NCBI RefSeq assembly: GCF_000002985.6
Contig: NC_003284.9
Location: 15,872,001-15,936,000, forward strand
DNA length: 64,000 nt
From: Caenorhabditis elegans
Lineage: Eukaryota > Nematoda > Chromadorea > Rhabditida > Rhabditidae
Direction of reading: 5' to 3'
In this document: in pieces, positions 38,087 to 48,619 of the stretch
How the letters are laid out: each line of letters opens with the position of its first letter
Position numbering within the stretch: position 1 is the first letter of the stretch
The notes under the pieces: model-generated
What the model saw: the letters and a program-made list of their open reading frames with translations, nothing else
Told to the model about the DNA's origin: nothing
The model's database searches: none
Program-made: the position numbers and the translations under genes

Positions 38087-38530
38087 TAAGCCCAATGCCT
38101 CAGCCTAAGCCTAAGCCTAACCCCAAGCCCAACCCTTAGAATAAGCCTAGGCTTAAGCCTAAGACAAAACCTAAGCTACAGCTTGAGCCTAAGCCTAAGT
38201 CTGAGCCAAACCGTAAGCCTAAACCTAAGACAGCCTACAAAACCTAAGGTTAAGCCTAACAACAGGAACCCCCTCAAAAATCAAAAAAAAAACCGAAAAA
38301 TCCTAAGCCTAAATAGCGTCAGTAGCAAGCAAACGCTCGCCACTGACGCCAAGCCTAAACGTTAGACTGAACTCAAACCTAAGCCTAGGTATAAGCCAAA
38401 GCCTAAACCTATGGGGGTTAGGCCTAAGCCTAGGTCTAAGCCTAGGCCTAAGCCTAAGCCTATGCCTACGCCTAAGCCTAGGCCTAAGCTTTGACCTAAG
38501 CCTAAGCCTATGCCTACGCCTAAGCGTATG
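38087..38530 (-). repeat. Interstitial telomere-like repeat, degenerate (TTAGGC)n
   Basis: Written on the plus strand as GCCTAAGCCTAAGCCTAA with many point changes (GCCTATGCCTACGCCTAA, ACCTAAGC). This is the nematode telomere hexamer TTAGGC on the minus strand. About 440 bp lie between AT-rich DNA and the GPCR start codon 108 bp away. The middle (38255-38345) is non-repetitive. Confidence 0.9.
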
Positions 38531-38619
38531 TTCCGAACTCTAAGCTACCATTTTTTTTCTTCAGATTTGTTCATCTTCGTTGCTTTTACTTCATATTTTA
38601 CATCTCCTCTCCAATTCAA

Positions 38620-38631
38620 TCAAAATTTCAG
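38620..38631 (+). promoter_or_regulatory. Splice acceptor before the GPCR start codon
   Basis: CAAAATTTCAG ends at 38631, six bases before the ATG at 38638. This suggests SL1 trans-splicing, or a cis intron from an upstream 5' UTR exon. Confidence 0.55.
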
Positions 38632-38637
38632 ACCAGA

Positions 38638-41600
38638 ATGATAGACCCGAACAATATGACTACAGTGATCGAAAAAACGACTGAAATCGTGAACAGTGTT
38701 CTAACGAGCAACGAATCCGATGGTGTTTTGGAACAAACGAGCACATTGATAAGTGTACTGGCCACCCAATCAGCTCCGCTTCAATGCTTTTCCTGTCATC
38801 CGAAGCTGTACTTCATCGTGTTTGGTCTGGTTTTTATGATCATCATCTGTGCGGGCGTCATCGGAAATATTTTCATAGTTTTTGTGATTTTAATGGACCG
38901 AAAGCTGATGAGCTCCTCAGTTAACCAGTTTCTCCTGAATCTTGCCATTGCGGACCTTGGAAACCTGATATTCTGCTCACCAGATGCAATACTGGTATTG
39001 ATTGATCGGGGTTGGCTCCTGCCGAATTTCGCGTGCCACTTGCTTCGATTCCTTCAAGAATACTTTCTATACGCTAGTGTCTTGCTTCAGGCGAGTTTTT
39101 TTCTCTTGGAAAAAACACGTACACGCTATAGTTCTGAATAATTTTCCCACGCCACAATTTTGTGTTCAGATATAATTTAGAAATATAGAATAGTTTTCTT
39201 TGGAAAATTGAAAAAAAAGAATTAATAATTTCCCAAAAAAGTAGAAATCGGGTTGTTTTGTAGAGCGGGGTTGCTAGGATATCGCACTGAAGCGTGGCCT
39301 CCCTTCATCATCATTGTCATAGATCGAGTTCGCATTGAGGAACAACTTTAGAAACTATTCATTCATGAAATTGTGACATTTATGAAAAGAAAAGTTCCAT
39401 AACAAAATTAATAAAGTCTGATCACCCTATATGGCTTAATTATATTTTCCTCTCGAACAGACTCAGTGGGAAAAATGAAGAAGTTTGAATTCTCAGAAAA
39501 TCTCAGAAATTGAAATTTGAGGAAAAATGCTGAACTATGGGAAATTTCAGTTAGTCATGTGTTTTTAATTACAACTTGAAAACAATTTAGCAGTGGAGTA
39601 GCGCCAGTGGGGAAAGTGTGAAAAACTACTCCTATGGTGCCAAAATGACCGAATATCATAATAAAACATTTTGAAAATTTTTTGAAACTTTTTAATTTAC
39701 AGTCAAAAAGTAACAATTATAATTACGTTTTTGCCACTCATAATTTTGGAAGTCGGCCAAAAAAAAAAAATTTCCTACGGTTTTTATACTTTAACCAAAC
39801 ATTGTAGGGGTTGAAACATGCGGCATTGCTTTGGATTTCAGAAGCTCATATTTTTGAAAATTTTGGAAATTTGCCAAAACTTTACCTGAAAATTTTCAAT
39901 AGAAATTGCACAAAAAACTGCTTTTTTTCAAGTTTTTTATCAGAATTCAAGAAAAACCTTACCAAATTGGTTAAAAGATTAACTATTTGTAACAGATTAT
40001 TCTACAGATTTAACTAGAACTTGACCTTTTTAATATAAAACCTTTATACAAAATCTGAACTATTTTCACAATGATCTACAAGAAAATCCAAATACTTCAG
40101 ATGGCGATCGGTGTCGAGAGATTTCTGGCCATCTGCTCCCCAATGAGAATGCAGAGATTCTCCACAAAAACTACGGTATCTTGTACTTCCATCCTGCTCC
40201 CCTAACCAATTTTATTTTCAGATTTCGGTGCTCGCAGGTGTTTGGTGCGTGGCTGCGTGTTTTGCCTCCCCGTACTTTTTGTATCAAGGCATTGTGTTCC
40301 ACAAGTTATACTTCTGCTTCTGGAAAGGAATCTCCCATAAAACGCGGTACTTTACATCCCCTTTTTTACATCTTTTGTAAGTGTGTTTTCTTTTGCTTGC
40401 AGAACCTACTTCAAGTACTGTGAGCTGATTGTTCTTTATGCGATTCCGTTGGTTTTCCTCACCACACTCTATTCCATCATGTGTCGTGTTCTCTGGGGAA
40501 ACGAGGATAATCACAACATTGCAAATCATAGTCAACAAGTGAGTTGGGAAATGGTGAAGGTCAAATGATCATTGGTGTTTTTGCAGGAGGCCATTCTCAA
40601 ATTGCGACGTTCTGTGGTCAAAATGCTCATTATCTCAATGCTCCTATATTTTTTGTGCTACACACCAATTCAGGGTATGCCAACAGAATGAAAAAGTAGA
40701 GTATGGGAACTGAACAACAAAAAAAAAATAAAATTTACTTCTATCATGATAAAATGGTCAAATCATAAGGTAAAAAATTTCAATATTTTTTTATTCGAAA
40801 ATGCAATTACTAAGTTTTTACCCATCTTTGTTTTTGGAAATCAGCCAAAAAAGCTTTGTTCACTACAATTTTTAAATAAAAGTGTGTCGTTTTAAGACCA
40901 ATAAAAGTTCAGATAATCTTTAAGGCAAAATCTTTACCCTGAAGTAGGGCTCCCATGAGGTCGCCGCAACGACGCCTCCGCCGGCCTCACGGTGTCACTC
41001 AAGCTGCAGGTATCCGAATAGTGCGGCGCGGAACCCCGAACGTGCGGCGCGGAACCCCGAACGTGTCGGGCGCTTCCAGAAGACATACCTCTTCGCACTA
41101 CGTTGCGCACGCACCAAGCTACTCGTTTCACGCCAAGCTGCGAAACCCCGAACGTGTCGGCCGCTTCAAATAACTACCTTTCGCACTTTGTTACACACAT
41201 AGCGGCGCGCGGTGTCGGCGTGAGGCACTCATTTCGAGCCTCACTCAGCTGGGAGCCCTAATCTGAATATTCTTTTCTGAAAAAGAAATGGCATTACAAA
41301 AAATGTACTATTTTTGCTCTACATAAGTGTACTTGATTCAAAAAATTGAAAAAAAAATCCAGATGAACGTGTGGTCTTTTATGGATTTTACCTACCACTC
41401 AAAAGAATAACCTAATATGGGCAAGATTTGTGCCAAACAATACAATAAGCTTTATCCTAACAGTATATTTACATACATAGGAAAATATTGGCTAGACAAG
41501 AGATTAAGCCTGAAAACTAGGCTCGCCCAATTTGGTTTTTTTAAGCTCAGTTCCTTGTTTATGTTAGATCTGAAATTGAAAAAGCTGTAATCCTCCATTC

Positions 41601-42159
41601 TAATATTAACCTTTTCAGTACTATTTATGCTCGAGAAAATACTGGATCACAGCGTTCAACTTCCTCAATGGCTGCGTCTGCTGCTCAATGTGCTTTCAGT
41701 AATGAGGTACCTACTTATTTTGTCGTGGTTTCTCTACCTCTCGACCTCTCCGTCTGATTTATCTGCCCTGAGGTCAAAAGGCGTCGCCAAAAGTTTATGA
41801 AAAAAGACACGAAACATACATATTTAGCTCTTTTCAAAATTCTTCAAAGAATAACCCCGTGTGGACCAACTCAAAGAATAGAATGACCACCACCACCATA
41901 ATGCCTCCCAACTTTTTTTTCCAGTTCCTCCACAAATCCCATCGTCTACATCATTTGTTGCCGTCACTTCCGCCTACGCCTCCGCGACGTGGCCGCCGGA
42001 ATTTCATCGTTCTGTTGCTGGCTGCTCCCTTCGTTCTCGAAATCGGAATATGAGTGTGTGGATGAGTCAATGACGGCAAAGTTATCACGTTCTCCGTATG
42101 TCTCCTTTCGCAGCTCTCGTCGACAGAATTCACGTGCGAATCTTTCAACGCTTCTATGA
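38638..42159 (+). CDS. Rhodopsin-family GPCR, peptide-receptor-like
   Basis: Seven exons: 38638-39090, 40101-40175, 40222-40346, 40403-40538, 40587-40674, 41619-41706 and 41925-42159 (399 aa). Residues 1-57 are an extracellular Ser/Thr-rich tail with N-glycosylation sites (NMT at 6-8, NES at 25-27). TM1 (about 58-85) has the GN pair (N77) and TM2 has LNLAIAD (D106). C133 is the conserved disulfide Cys, and TM3 ends in VERF (156-159) in place of DRY. TM5 has the IPLVF turn, TM6 has CYTPIQ instead of the usual CWxP, and TM7 has NPIVY (327-331). A helix-8 basic patch (RHFRLRLR) and a palmitoylatable FCCW follow. These are class-A receptor marks and the style is that of invertebrate neuropeptide receptors; the ligand cannot be read. 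Intron 1 needs a GC donor and holds a MITE remnant, and intron 5 holds a GC-rich MITE. Confidence 0.92.
39591..39890. mobile_element. MITE remnant, GGTGGAGTAGCGCC family
   Basis: It begins CAGTGGAGTAGCGCCAGTGG and shares GTGCCAAAATGACCGAATAT and GGTTGAAACATGCGGCATTG with the family. The right terminus is missing. It lies in the first intron of the GPCR gene. Confidence 0.75.
40945..41260. mobile_element. GC-rich MITE, TAGGGCTCCC family, complete
   Basis: Perfect ends TAGGGCTCCCA and TGGGAGCCCTA. The interior has a tandem duplication of GTGCGGCGCGGAACCCCGAAC. It lies in intron 5 of the GPCR gene. Confidence 0.9.
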
Positions 42160-42455
42160 ATGGTCATAAATTTTTGTTGTATTTTTATATGGGGTATTTG
42201 AGTATATTTTCACAATGCTTCAAATTTTCATTTTTGTAAACCCACTACCCGGGTGTTTAATTTCTTGAACGTATTTATTAATTCTCCCCCTGTTTCCCCT
42301 GTTTCTTTTCAAATTCAAATCAAAGTCATTTTCCCTCATTTTTGACTCACTCATTCTCATTCGGATCACTATGCACCGCTTTATGTCTCTGATTGATCTC
42401 TGAACGCTTGGCTTTCGCAAAATGTTTGTAATTACACTTTCCTTATAAATTATTC

Positions 42456-42461
42456 AATAAA
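42456..42461 (+). terminator. Poly(A) signal of the GPCR gene
   Basis: AATAAA about 300 nt after the stop codon, in AT-rich DNA; the only strong candidate nearby. Confidence 0.6.
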
Positions 42462-43213
42462 CATTAAAAGCTACAAAAGTTGCACGGAAAAAAGATTTTC
42501 AACGAGAAAAACGGGAAAATGATTATATTAGTGGGTGGTTGATGAAGGGGAAGATGAAGGTTCAAAGACTGACAGAGAAAATGAGAAAAAAAAACTCCAG
42601 GGAAATAGAATATAAAACTTGTGCCATAAAATGTGGTTACAAAAACCAAAATGCCGGGTGTCGAAGTTTTCAGTGTTCGGCAACTTCGGCAATTGCCGGT
42701 TGCCTGAAATTTTGGGGTTCGGCAACTTAAGCAACTGCCCATATCATTGTCAAACATTTTTCAGCTCACTATCAGAAAAAAGCATTTAGAAAACCTGAAA
42801 AATGCTAACATTATACTGTAAACAAAAAAACGACAATGTTTTTTTCCAAAGAGCTCGAAAATGCAACTTCAACAAAAATATATGCTTGACCAATGCCAAA
42901 ACTTTGAAACCTGGCTGAATTCATTTGTGAGGGTTTTTTGTTTGCCACAAAATGGAATCCAGAACTGCTGCATATTTTTTCTGCTCTGCGAATTAATTTT
43001 TCTATAAATATATTATTTTTTTGTCGACTTCTACTTCTTCTTATAAAAAACTTCTGAAAAATTTCAAGCTTTTTGTGAGTTCTTTGAGAATCAGTTCATA
43101 GAAACAGTTTGAGGTAGTATGTTGGTGACTCAAACTTGAACTTAAAAATCAGTACAACTTATTTGGTGCGCGTCAGTGTGTGTTCGGTAAATTTAATTGA
43201 TTTTGTCAACATA

Positions 43214-43434
43214 AAATGTGGAGTAGCGCCAGTAGGGAAATGTTTAAAACTACTCCTACGGCGCGAAAATGACGAAATTTGAAAATAAAATTGTTGAAAA
43301 AATACTTGGAAATGTGTTATTGGCCACTCATCATTTTGGAAGTCGACCAAAAAATTATTTTTTATATTTTGGATAATTTTAAGTGTATTTTGACAAACTC
43401 CCAACTGGCGCTACTCCGCCTTAAAAAATGAACA
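43214..43434. mobile_element. Internally deleted MITE, GGTGGAGTAGCGCC family
   Basis: Both ends are present (TGTGGAGTAGCGCCAGTAGG and ACTGGCGCTACTCCGCCTTAA) but the element is only about 220 bp, half the size of complete copies. Confidence 0.8.
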
Positions 43435-43624
43435 ATTTTATAGAAGCTATTGTTCCATTCAACTTCAAAATCTCAAAATAAAAACTCTTGTGTTCTGACA
43501 GGTATCGCCTATACTCTTAAAGATACAATCACAATAGATATTTTTAAAACATGACTTTTTTATGGTTTTTAAAAATTAAAGAAAAGTTAGAACCCTGAAA
43601 TATAAAGTGAGACCTGTCAAATGC

Positions 43625-43630
43625 TTTATT
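43625..43630 (-). terminator. Poly(A) signal of the minus-strand C6-like gene
   Basis: TTTATT on the plus strand (AATAAA on the minus), 69 nt past the stop codon. Confidence 0.6.
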
Positions 43631-43698
43631 ATTATTGTCATTATTAATATCATAACCACATATAATTTCTAATTGAAAAATAACATTAAAAATAGTGA

Positions 43699-45127
43699 TC
43701 ATCCACCTACAAGAGTTGAGCCATTGCGAAATACGTATACACAGTTGAATATTGTCCACGCCAAAGCAGGATTTTGTCCGTACCACGCTTTAAGATCTGG
43801 ATTGCACATGATAACAGCTCCTGTTATAGGTAAACCTGAGGCCAACTGAAAAACAAAGATGCTTATATGTTCTTCACTGAAAGTGTTCACTCACTGTAGC
43901 GCCACCACTTGAATAGTTACCAACAACTCTCACTTCTCTATATGTTCCATCGGCACTGGCTTGGCATTGTATTGAGATAGTTTGATTACATCCATTCCAA
44001 TCAGACCTTACTGGTCTAGCACTATTTACTCCAACGTCGGGTATGGGGTAACCACAGCAACCTGAAACAAAAAAGTTAGATTCAGAGATTTTGCCAAATT
44101 ATTTGCCAATTTTTGCAATTACCAATTTCCAAACAGCGCAGACATATTTATATTTTTCTAGATCTTTTAAATATATTCTAAATTTTCAGGAATTTATCAA
44201 ACTTTTAAAAATTTCTAGAACTGTTTGACCTATTGGCAAATTTGCCAAATTTTTCCTGTAAACTACGTATTTTACAGAAAATTTTTGGAAAACCCAAACG
44301 ATTTGAATTCGGCTCGCGTTTTTTTCAAAACGCTTCTGCCGGAAGGGATTGAAATGTGAATTTTGGCCCAGTTTTAACAGTTTGAAAATTTTGAAATTCT
44401 GAACAAATAAATAATGAATACAAAATTGAATATTGGTAACACTACCATCGATACATTCTGGAAAAAAAAACAAAAAAAAGTGATGGACTAGGTTAGTGTT
44501 CAAAATGTGTTTCAACGACAAAACAATAAACCAGAAACCTAAAAAAAAATCTTTCCGGCGTCCTTCATTTTCTTCTCGACTTTTCTCTAAACTTTCACAA
44601 AAACCTAGAAGATATCTCGTTTCATATATGAAAACGTTATTGCGCGCGTTGGACTTTGATGTGCATCTTTTTGACAATTACTTTATAACCTACTTTCAGG
44701 CGAAAGTGTGTTAGGTTGGGATAAACCACACTGGTAAGTGCTGTAATTATCATTTTTTCAAAAAACCTCCCAAATATTACTCGAAGGGTAATCTATTAAA
44801 AAACAAAACTCGTTTTCAAAAAACATAGTTTTCAAACAGATAGGTATGTATAAAATTATTTTACTCACCGTCCGGTATAAGTGGAGGTGACGTTGTTGTC
44901 GTTGTTACTGTTGTGGTTGTTGTCAATATTGTGGTTGTTGTGTTTGTCGGCGGTGCAATAGTAGTCGTGGTAGTGGTAGTAGTAATATTTGGAGCAGGAC
45001 TCGTTGTAGTGGTAGTTGTTGAGTTTGGCCGTATAGTTGTAGTGATAACGGGATCTCTAGACGGAATTGAAGGAGCACATCCTTTTGAAACAGAAATCAT
45101 TAGTAAAAATAAAAATCGACGTTTCAT
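43699..45127 (-). CDS. Secreted Thr-rich protein with a six-cysteine (C6-like) domain
   Basis: Minus-strand exons 44869-45127, 43895-44061 and 43699-43845 join in frame (190 aa). An optional 12-nt exon at 44446-44457 adds Glu-Cys-Ile-Asp. A signal peptide (MKRRFLFLLMISVSKGCA) is followed by a Thr-rich, mucin-like stretch (to about residue 80) and a domain with six Cys in the order CC, GCNQ, QC, CNP, NC. This arrangement resembles the nematode-specific C6 domain (DUF281), an extracellular module of unknown function. The partner gene starting at 45401 shares WNGCNQ, the SCNP/MCNP turn and the intron positions, so the two are duplicates. The Thr run is probably O-glycosylated. The family name is a reading by pattern, not by search. 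Confidence 0.8.
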
Positions 45128-45400
45128 ATTACAAAGATGCTTTCAAAGATTTATCCGAGTTTGGAGTTTTGTTTTATACCAAAACAAGATCCGTCCTTTG
45201 ACACAATTACTATTTCCAATTGTTAGCAGTGTGTTTTCACTTTTGAACTAATTATTTTTGGCAACATTTCACTTTTCTACACTTTAATTAATCAATCGAA
45301 AAAACAACGCGCAAAGTTATAAAAAAGTTACTACATATCTTGCAATATCCGGCAATATTTGTTCCTATTTAAATAGCTCGTGGAAGTTGTTACATGTCTT
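45128..45400. promoter_or_regulatory. Shared divergent promoter of the two C6-like genes
   Basis: Only 273 bp separate the two start codons, which face away from each other. The interval is AT-rich with no repeat and must hold both promoters, which suggests joint expression. Confidence 0.6.
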
Positions 45401-46621
45401 ATGATGATCAAGATCTACGTGTTATTTGTTTTAATATCGTTTACTTACGAGTGTGCGCCTACTGTTCCAGTAAGTACCACGACTATTTCTCCAAATGCGA
45501 CAACGACAACTCAACCATCGAACATATCAACAACATCTACAATAGCAACAACAACTACGACTGGAGCAAATAGTGAGTTTTGGAAGAAAAAAAACATAAC
45601 ATTATTGAATCAATTTTTTAAAGCAAACTATCCAATTGTATTTTTTCCAATCTGGTATATTTATACTGAAAAGGCATACTGGAAATTTATACCGGTACTT
45701 GTGTAGTATGCCTACCCCAAAAATATTAACCATTCTGAATATTTTGCATTACCCTTTTTGTTTATATTAGACTTAAGATAAGTGTTTTTCTATGCCAAAA
45801 ATTAAAAAAATACGAATAAAAATGAAAATACACGTTACGATTAAATTACAAATTTGAAAAACGTATTTGAAAATATTTTTAGACCAGGAATACTACAAAA
45901 GTACCTATAATCCTACAAATTATTTTGAAGTTATCCAAACTGAAAAAAAAACTAAATTTTATTTTTATGAAGGTTCAGAAGTACTTGTACTGTTTCTATT
46001 AAGCTATTTCAATTATTTCATTTTATGTAACTGGTTAATGTAATTTATTGACATTTTTTGTCTGAAATACATGCAAATTAAAATTGCGTTGTTATTTTAC
46101 AATGATTTTTGTTCCACAGATTGTTGTCAATGGCCCATGGCGCCAGAGTTTGTGAATACTGCTGATCCAGTCCAACAATCTTGGAATGGGTGCAATCAGA
46201 GCGTATTCTTTAATTGCACATTTTCAAACACCACTCTATATACGGAGGAAGTTGGCATTGCTGTGAATTTTGGGCAATCATTTTCACTGGATAAAGAAAA
46301 TAACGTAGTAAGTTTTTTTTTACTCGTTGTTTCAGAAACTATCGCTTTTGACAGAGTGTGTCAAATAAAATTTAAATCTGAAGTATGACCGAGATTTTTA
46401 CGGCATGCAAGACTGATAGAGAGACTTTTTCTATTTTTCAATTATAACTTTTTCAGCGGTTTACGAACCAACGCCTCGTATTAACAAGTATCAGTTGCAA
46501 CCCAACAGATCATTTATGGTATCCAAACGGAACAGGTGTTGGGTATGAACAGTTCGCGTGTGCTTATGAATTAGTTAATGGTACTTGGGTACGAGGGCTT
46601 CCAATGATAACGTCAGGATAA
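45401..46621 (+). CDS. Secreted Thr-rich protein with a six-cysteine (C6-like) domain
   Basis: Exons 45401-45572, 46120-46307 and 46457-46621 join in frame (174 aa). After a signal peptide (MMIKIYVLFVLISFTYECA) comes a short Thr/Ser-rich spacer. The Cys domain begins NCCQWP and continues with SWNGCNQ, FNC, SCNP and FACAY: six Cys in the same order as the divergent neighbour. Several N-glycosylation sequons are visible (NCT, NTT, NGT). The start is one of two adjacent ATGs, and the first is given. The two proteins share little outside the Cys framework, so the duplication is old or they are diverging fast. The function is unknown; an extracellular role is inferred from the signal peptide and glycosylation sites. 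Confidence 0.8.
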
Positions 46622-46714
46622 CCATTAATGAATGAACTTTTTTCCTCTTTGCGGTGTAATTTTATTAATAATTTACTATAATAACGATGTTCATTTAACA
46701 CTGTTCAAGAATTT

Positions 46715-46720
46715 AATAAA
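46715..46720 (+). terminator. Poly(A) signal of the plus-strand C6-like gene
   Basis: AATAAA 94 nt past the stop codon. Confidence 0.6.
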
Positions 46721-46950
46721 TAATTTATCAATTCAGAATTGTACTTTTGTAAGTTCAAAAATAATTGACACTCACGACTCTTCTCAACCAGAGTCTTCTT
46801 CTTCTCAGAATTGATTTTCCAATTTTCCACGGATGTTCGAAATCTGTTACTTAAAATTCAATTAAAAATGCATGATCTACGTTACCTTAATGCCATAATG
46901 CTAATTCCTCATTATTGTCAGTAACTTTATTCAATTTTTCAACTTAACAA

Positions 46951-47166
46951 TCACATCAAAGACGCAGGTCTAATTTTTACCCACCAATCATGAATAAATT
47001 CTTTTCTAATCATATTACCTCGTTCACACCTTTCCTTTCCAACCCAATAGTCGGATCGTTCAAAGGCATATTTAGGATCGAGTAAAGCAAATAGCATCCC
47101 ATTTGAACTGTTCTCGCCCGCGTCTGTTTCAAAAATATACCCCCATAAAACTAGACGTGTTGGCAC
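46951..47166 (-). pseudogene. Orphan coding-like segment, minus strand
   Basis: An open 71-codon frame without ATG reads PTRLVLWGYIFETDAGENSS and then a charged, Trp-rich stretch (YWVGKERCERGN, FIHDWWVKI). Its mixed composition, with Trp, Cys, Asp and Glu, is unlike the AT-driven frames around it. A possible acceptor (AAAAG or AACAG) precedes it, but I find no upstream exon. It could be the last exon of a gene whose other exons I missed, a remnant, or chance. I do not recognise the family. Confidence 0.3.
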
Positions 47167-47699
47167 TTTTACTGTTCTCTTTTTTTGGACAGAAAACGCT
47201 ATTACATATTTTTTCCTATTTTTTCAGCAAGTAATAATTTATATTTTCAATTCGAAGTTATTGAAATTAGTGTTAAAATGCTCAAAAATGAAGAGCAATT
47301 GATTAATTTTCAATTCATTTCTTTTTAGAATTAACGGTTTTCGCTTTTCAACTAGAACTCAACAGTCGTGATGAGAGTGAAAATTCAATCGTGATTCATA
47401 GCCTATACCAATCGATCAAACTGATATTTCCTTCTATTCCCACAAAATTAACATATTCATTGATGGTTTGCTCACATTTCCTCCTTTTCCTTTCTCAGGC
47501 ACCCCCCATAAAACAGCACCACACGACGGTCGGTTCGTTTTTTATTCACTTTTGTGGAGTATTTCTCAACTGGTTTAGAATTTTAACGTTTCGATTTCAA
47601 AGCTACCAAGGAATTTTGTGGGGTTCTCGTCTTCTCCTTAATCTGCTCTATTAATTTTTTTTTTCGATTTCAGCAGAATACAGTGAGATTTGGCCAAAA

Positions 47700-48423
47700 A
47701 TGGAGGGTCGAATTTATACGCAAGCTGGAACGGTTTCAACAATGTCTGATGAAGAACGCCAGAAGCTTCTGAAAGAAATCGAAATGTTTCAGATGATCAA
47801 GAAAAAGCGAGGTTTGTTATTTAATTAATTTTGATTTCAATAGCACAAATTTTTTTTGAAAAATATGCTACCCACTGTACTGTAAAAGTGGAAAATAAAA
47901 CATATTGGTAGTTGATTGCCTGATAAAATCGTTAAGATATTTTTTAATACGACATTATTTCAGAAGCGATGGAAAAAGAAAACGAAATGCTCAGCAGAAG
48001 ATGCGAGGAGTTAACAATGAGTATCAAGTGCCAAAAGCATCAACGCCAAGAACTGATGAAAGAGCGTATCGAGCTGGGACCTGAGAATGGAAAACTGGCA
48101 AAAGACGCAAAGATTCGACTGAAAGCGTACATAAAATTGATTGAGAGAGGTAAGAAAAACTTCATAACCTCTGGGGGTGATAATATAAATTGTAAATTCA
48201 CAAAAATTTGACAAGTCATTTGAACCTAGAAAGTTTATGGAAAATAAAATTTAAAGCCAACTGTTAGTAATTTTTCCTTGAAGTTTTTCCGCCACTCATA
48301 GTTGTCGATCTCGTTCTGATAGCTTTATGATATAGTCTGCTAATTGCTAATAGTCAAACATAATTTTATATCAATTTTCCAGAAGAATTCGACCCATCCA
48401 TCCCAGGACCATCCAGCCAGTGA
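47700..48423 (+). CDS. Tandem family member A: small charged coiled-coil protein with PGPS tail
   Basis: Exons 47700-47811, 47964-48149 and 48383-48423 give 112 aa. An acceptor (CGATTTCAG, ending 47673) lies 26 bases before the ATG. The 186-nt middle exon encodes a Glu/Lys/Arg-rich, probably coiled-coil segment (EKENEMLSRRCEEL to KLAKDAKIRLKAYIK). The 41-nt last exon encodes EEFDPSIPGPSSQ. Both introns are phase 1. The middle and last exons match member B in length and pattern; the 84-nt exon found in B, C and D is absent here. There is no signal peptide or membrane helix, so it is probably intracellular. I do not recognise the family and give no function. Confidence 0.75.
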
Positions 48424-48607
48424 ATTTCCCATCGGTTACAATTTCGGGCCAACGTTTGTTTAATCATAATTTTTTAAACTTTAAATAATTCAGTGTTTGA
48501 TAAATGTTCGAAAAAAATTTTTCCAGACAATTTTCTCTTTTTTCTCTACTTTTCTCTTGCATTTTTCTGAAGTTTTCTGTTCTGTTTATTTATTCAATTG
48601 ATTGAAT

Positions 48608-48613
48608 AATAAA
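48608..48613 (+). terminator. Poly(A) signal of family member A
   Basis: AATAAA 185 nt after the stop codon. Confidence 0.55.
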
Positions 48614-48619
48614 TGTTAG

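Larger units (their letters stand above)
42160..43698. other. Intergenic region between the GPCR and the C6 gene pair
   Basis: It contains the GPCR 3' UTR, a fragment of the hAT MITE interior (about 42650-42745: GGCAACTTCGGCAATTGCCG) and an internally deleted MITE at 43214-43434. No coding exon is seen. Confidence 0.6.

Noticed and set aside
38183..38365. 60-codon frame in the telomere-like tract
   Set aside because: It is a by-product of the hexamer repeat and has no exon context.
44913..45251. Plus-strand frame rich in Val (VVVVVV)
   Set aside because: It is the antisense of the Thr-rich stretch of the minus-strand secreted protein.
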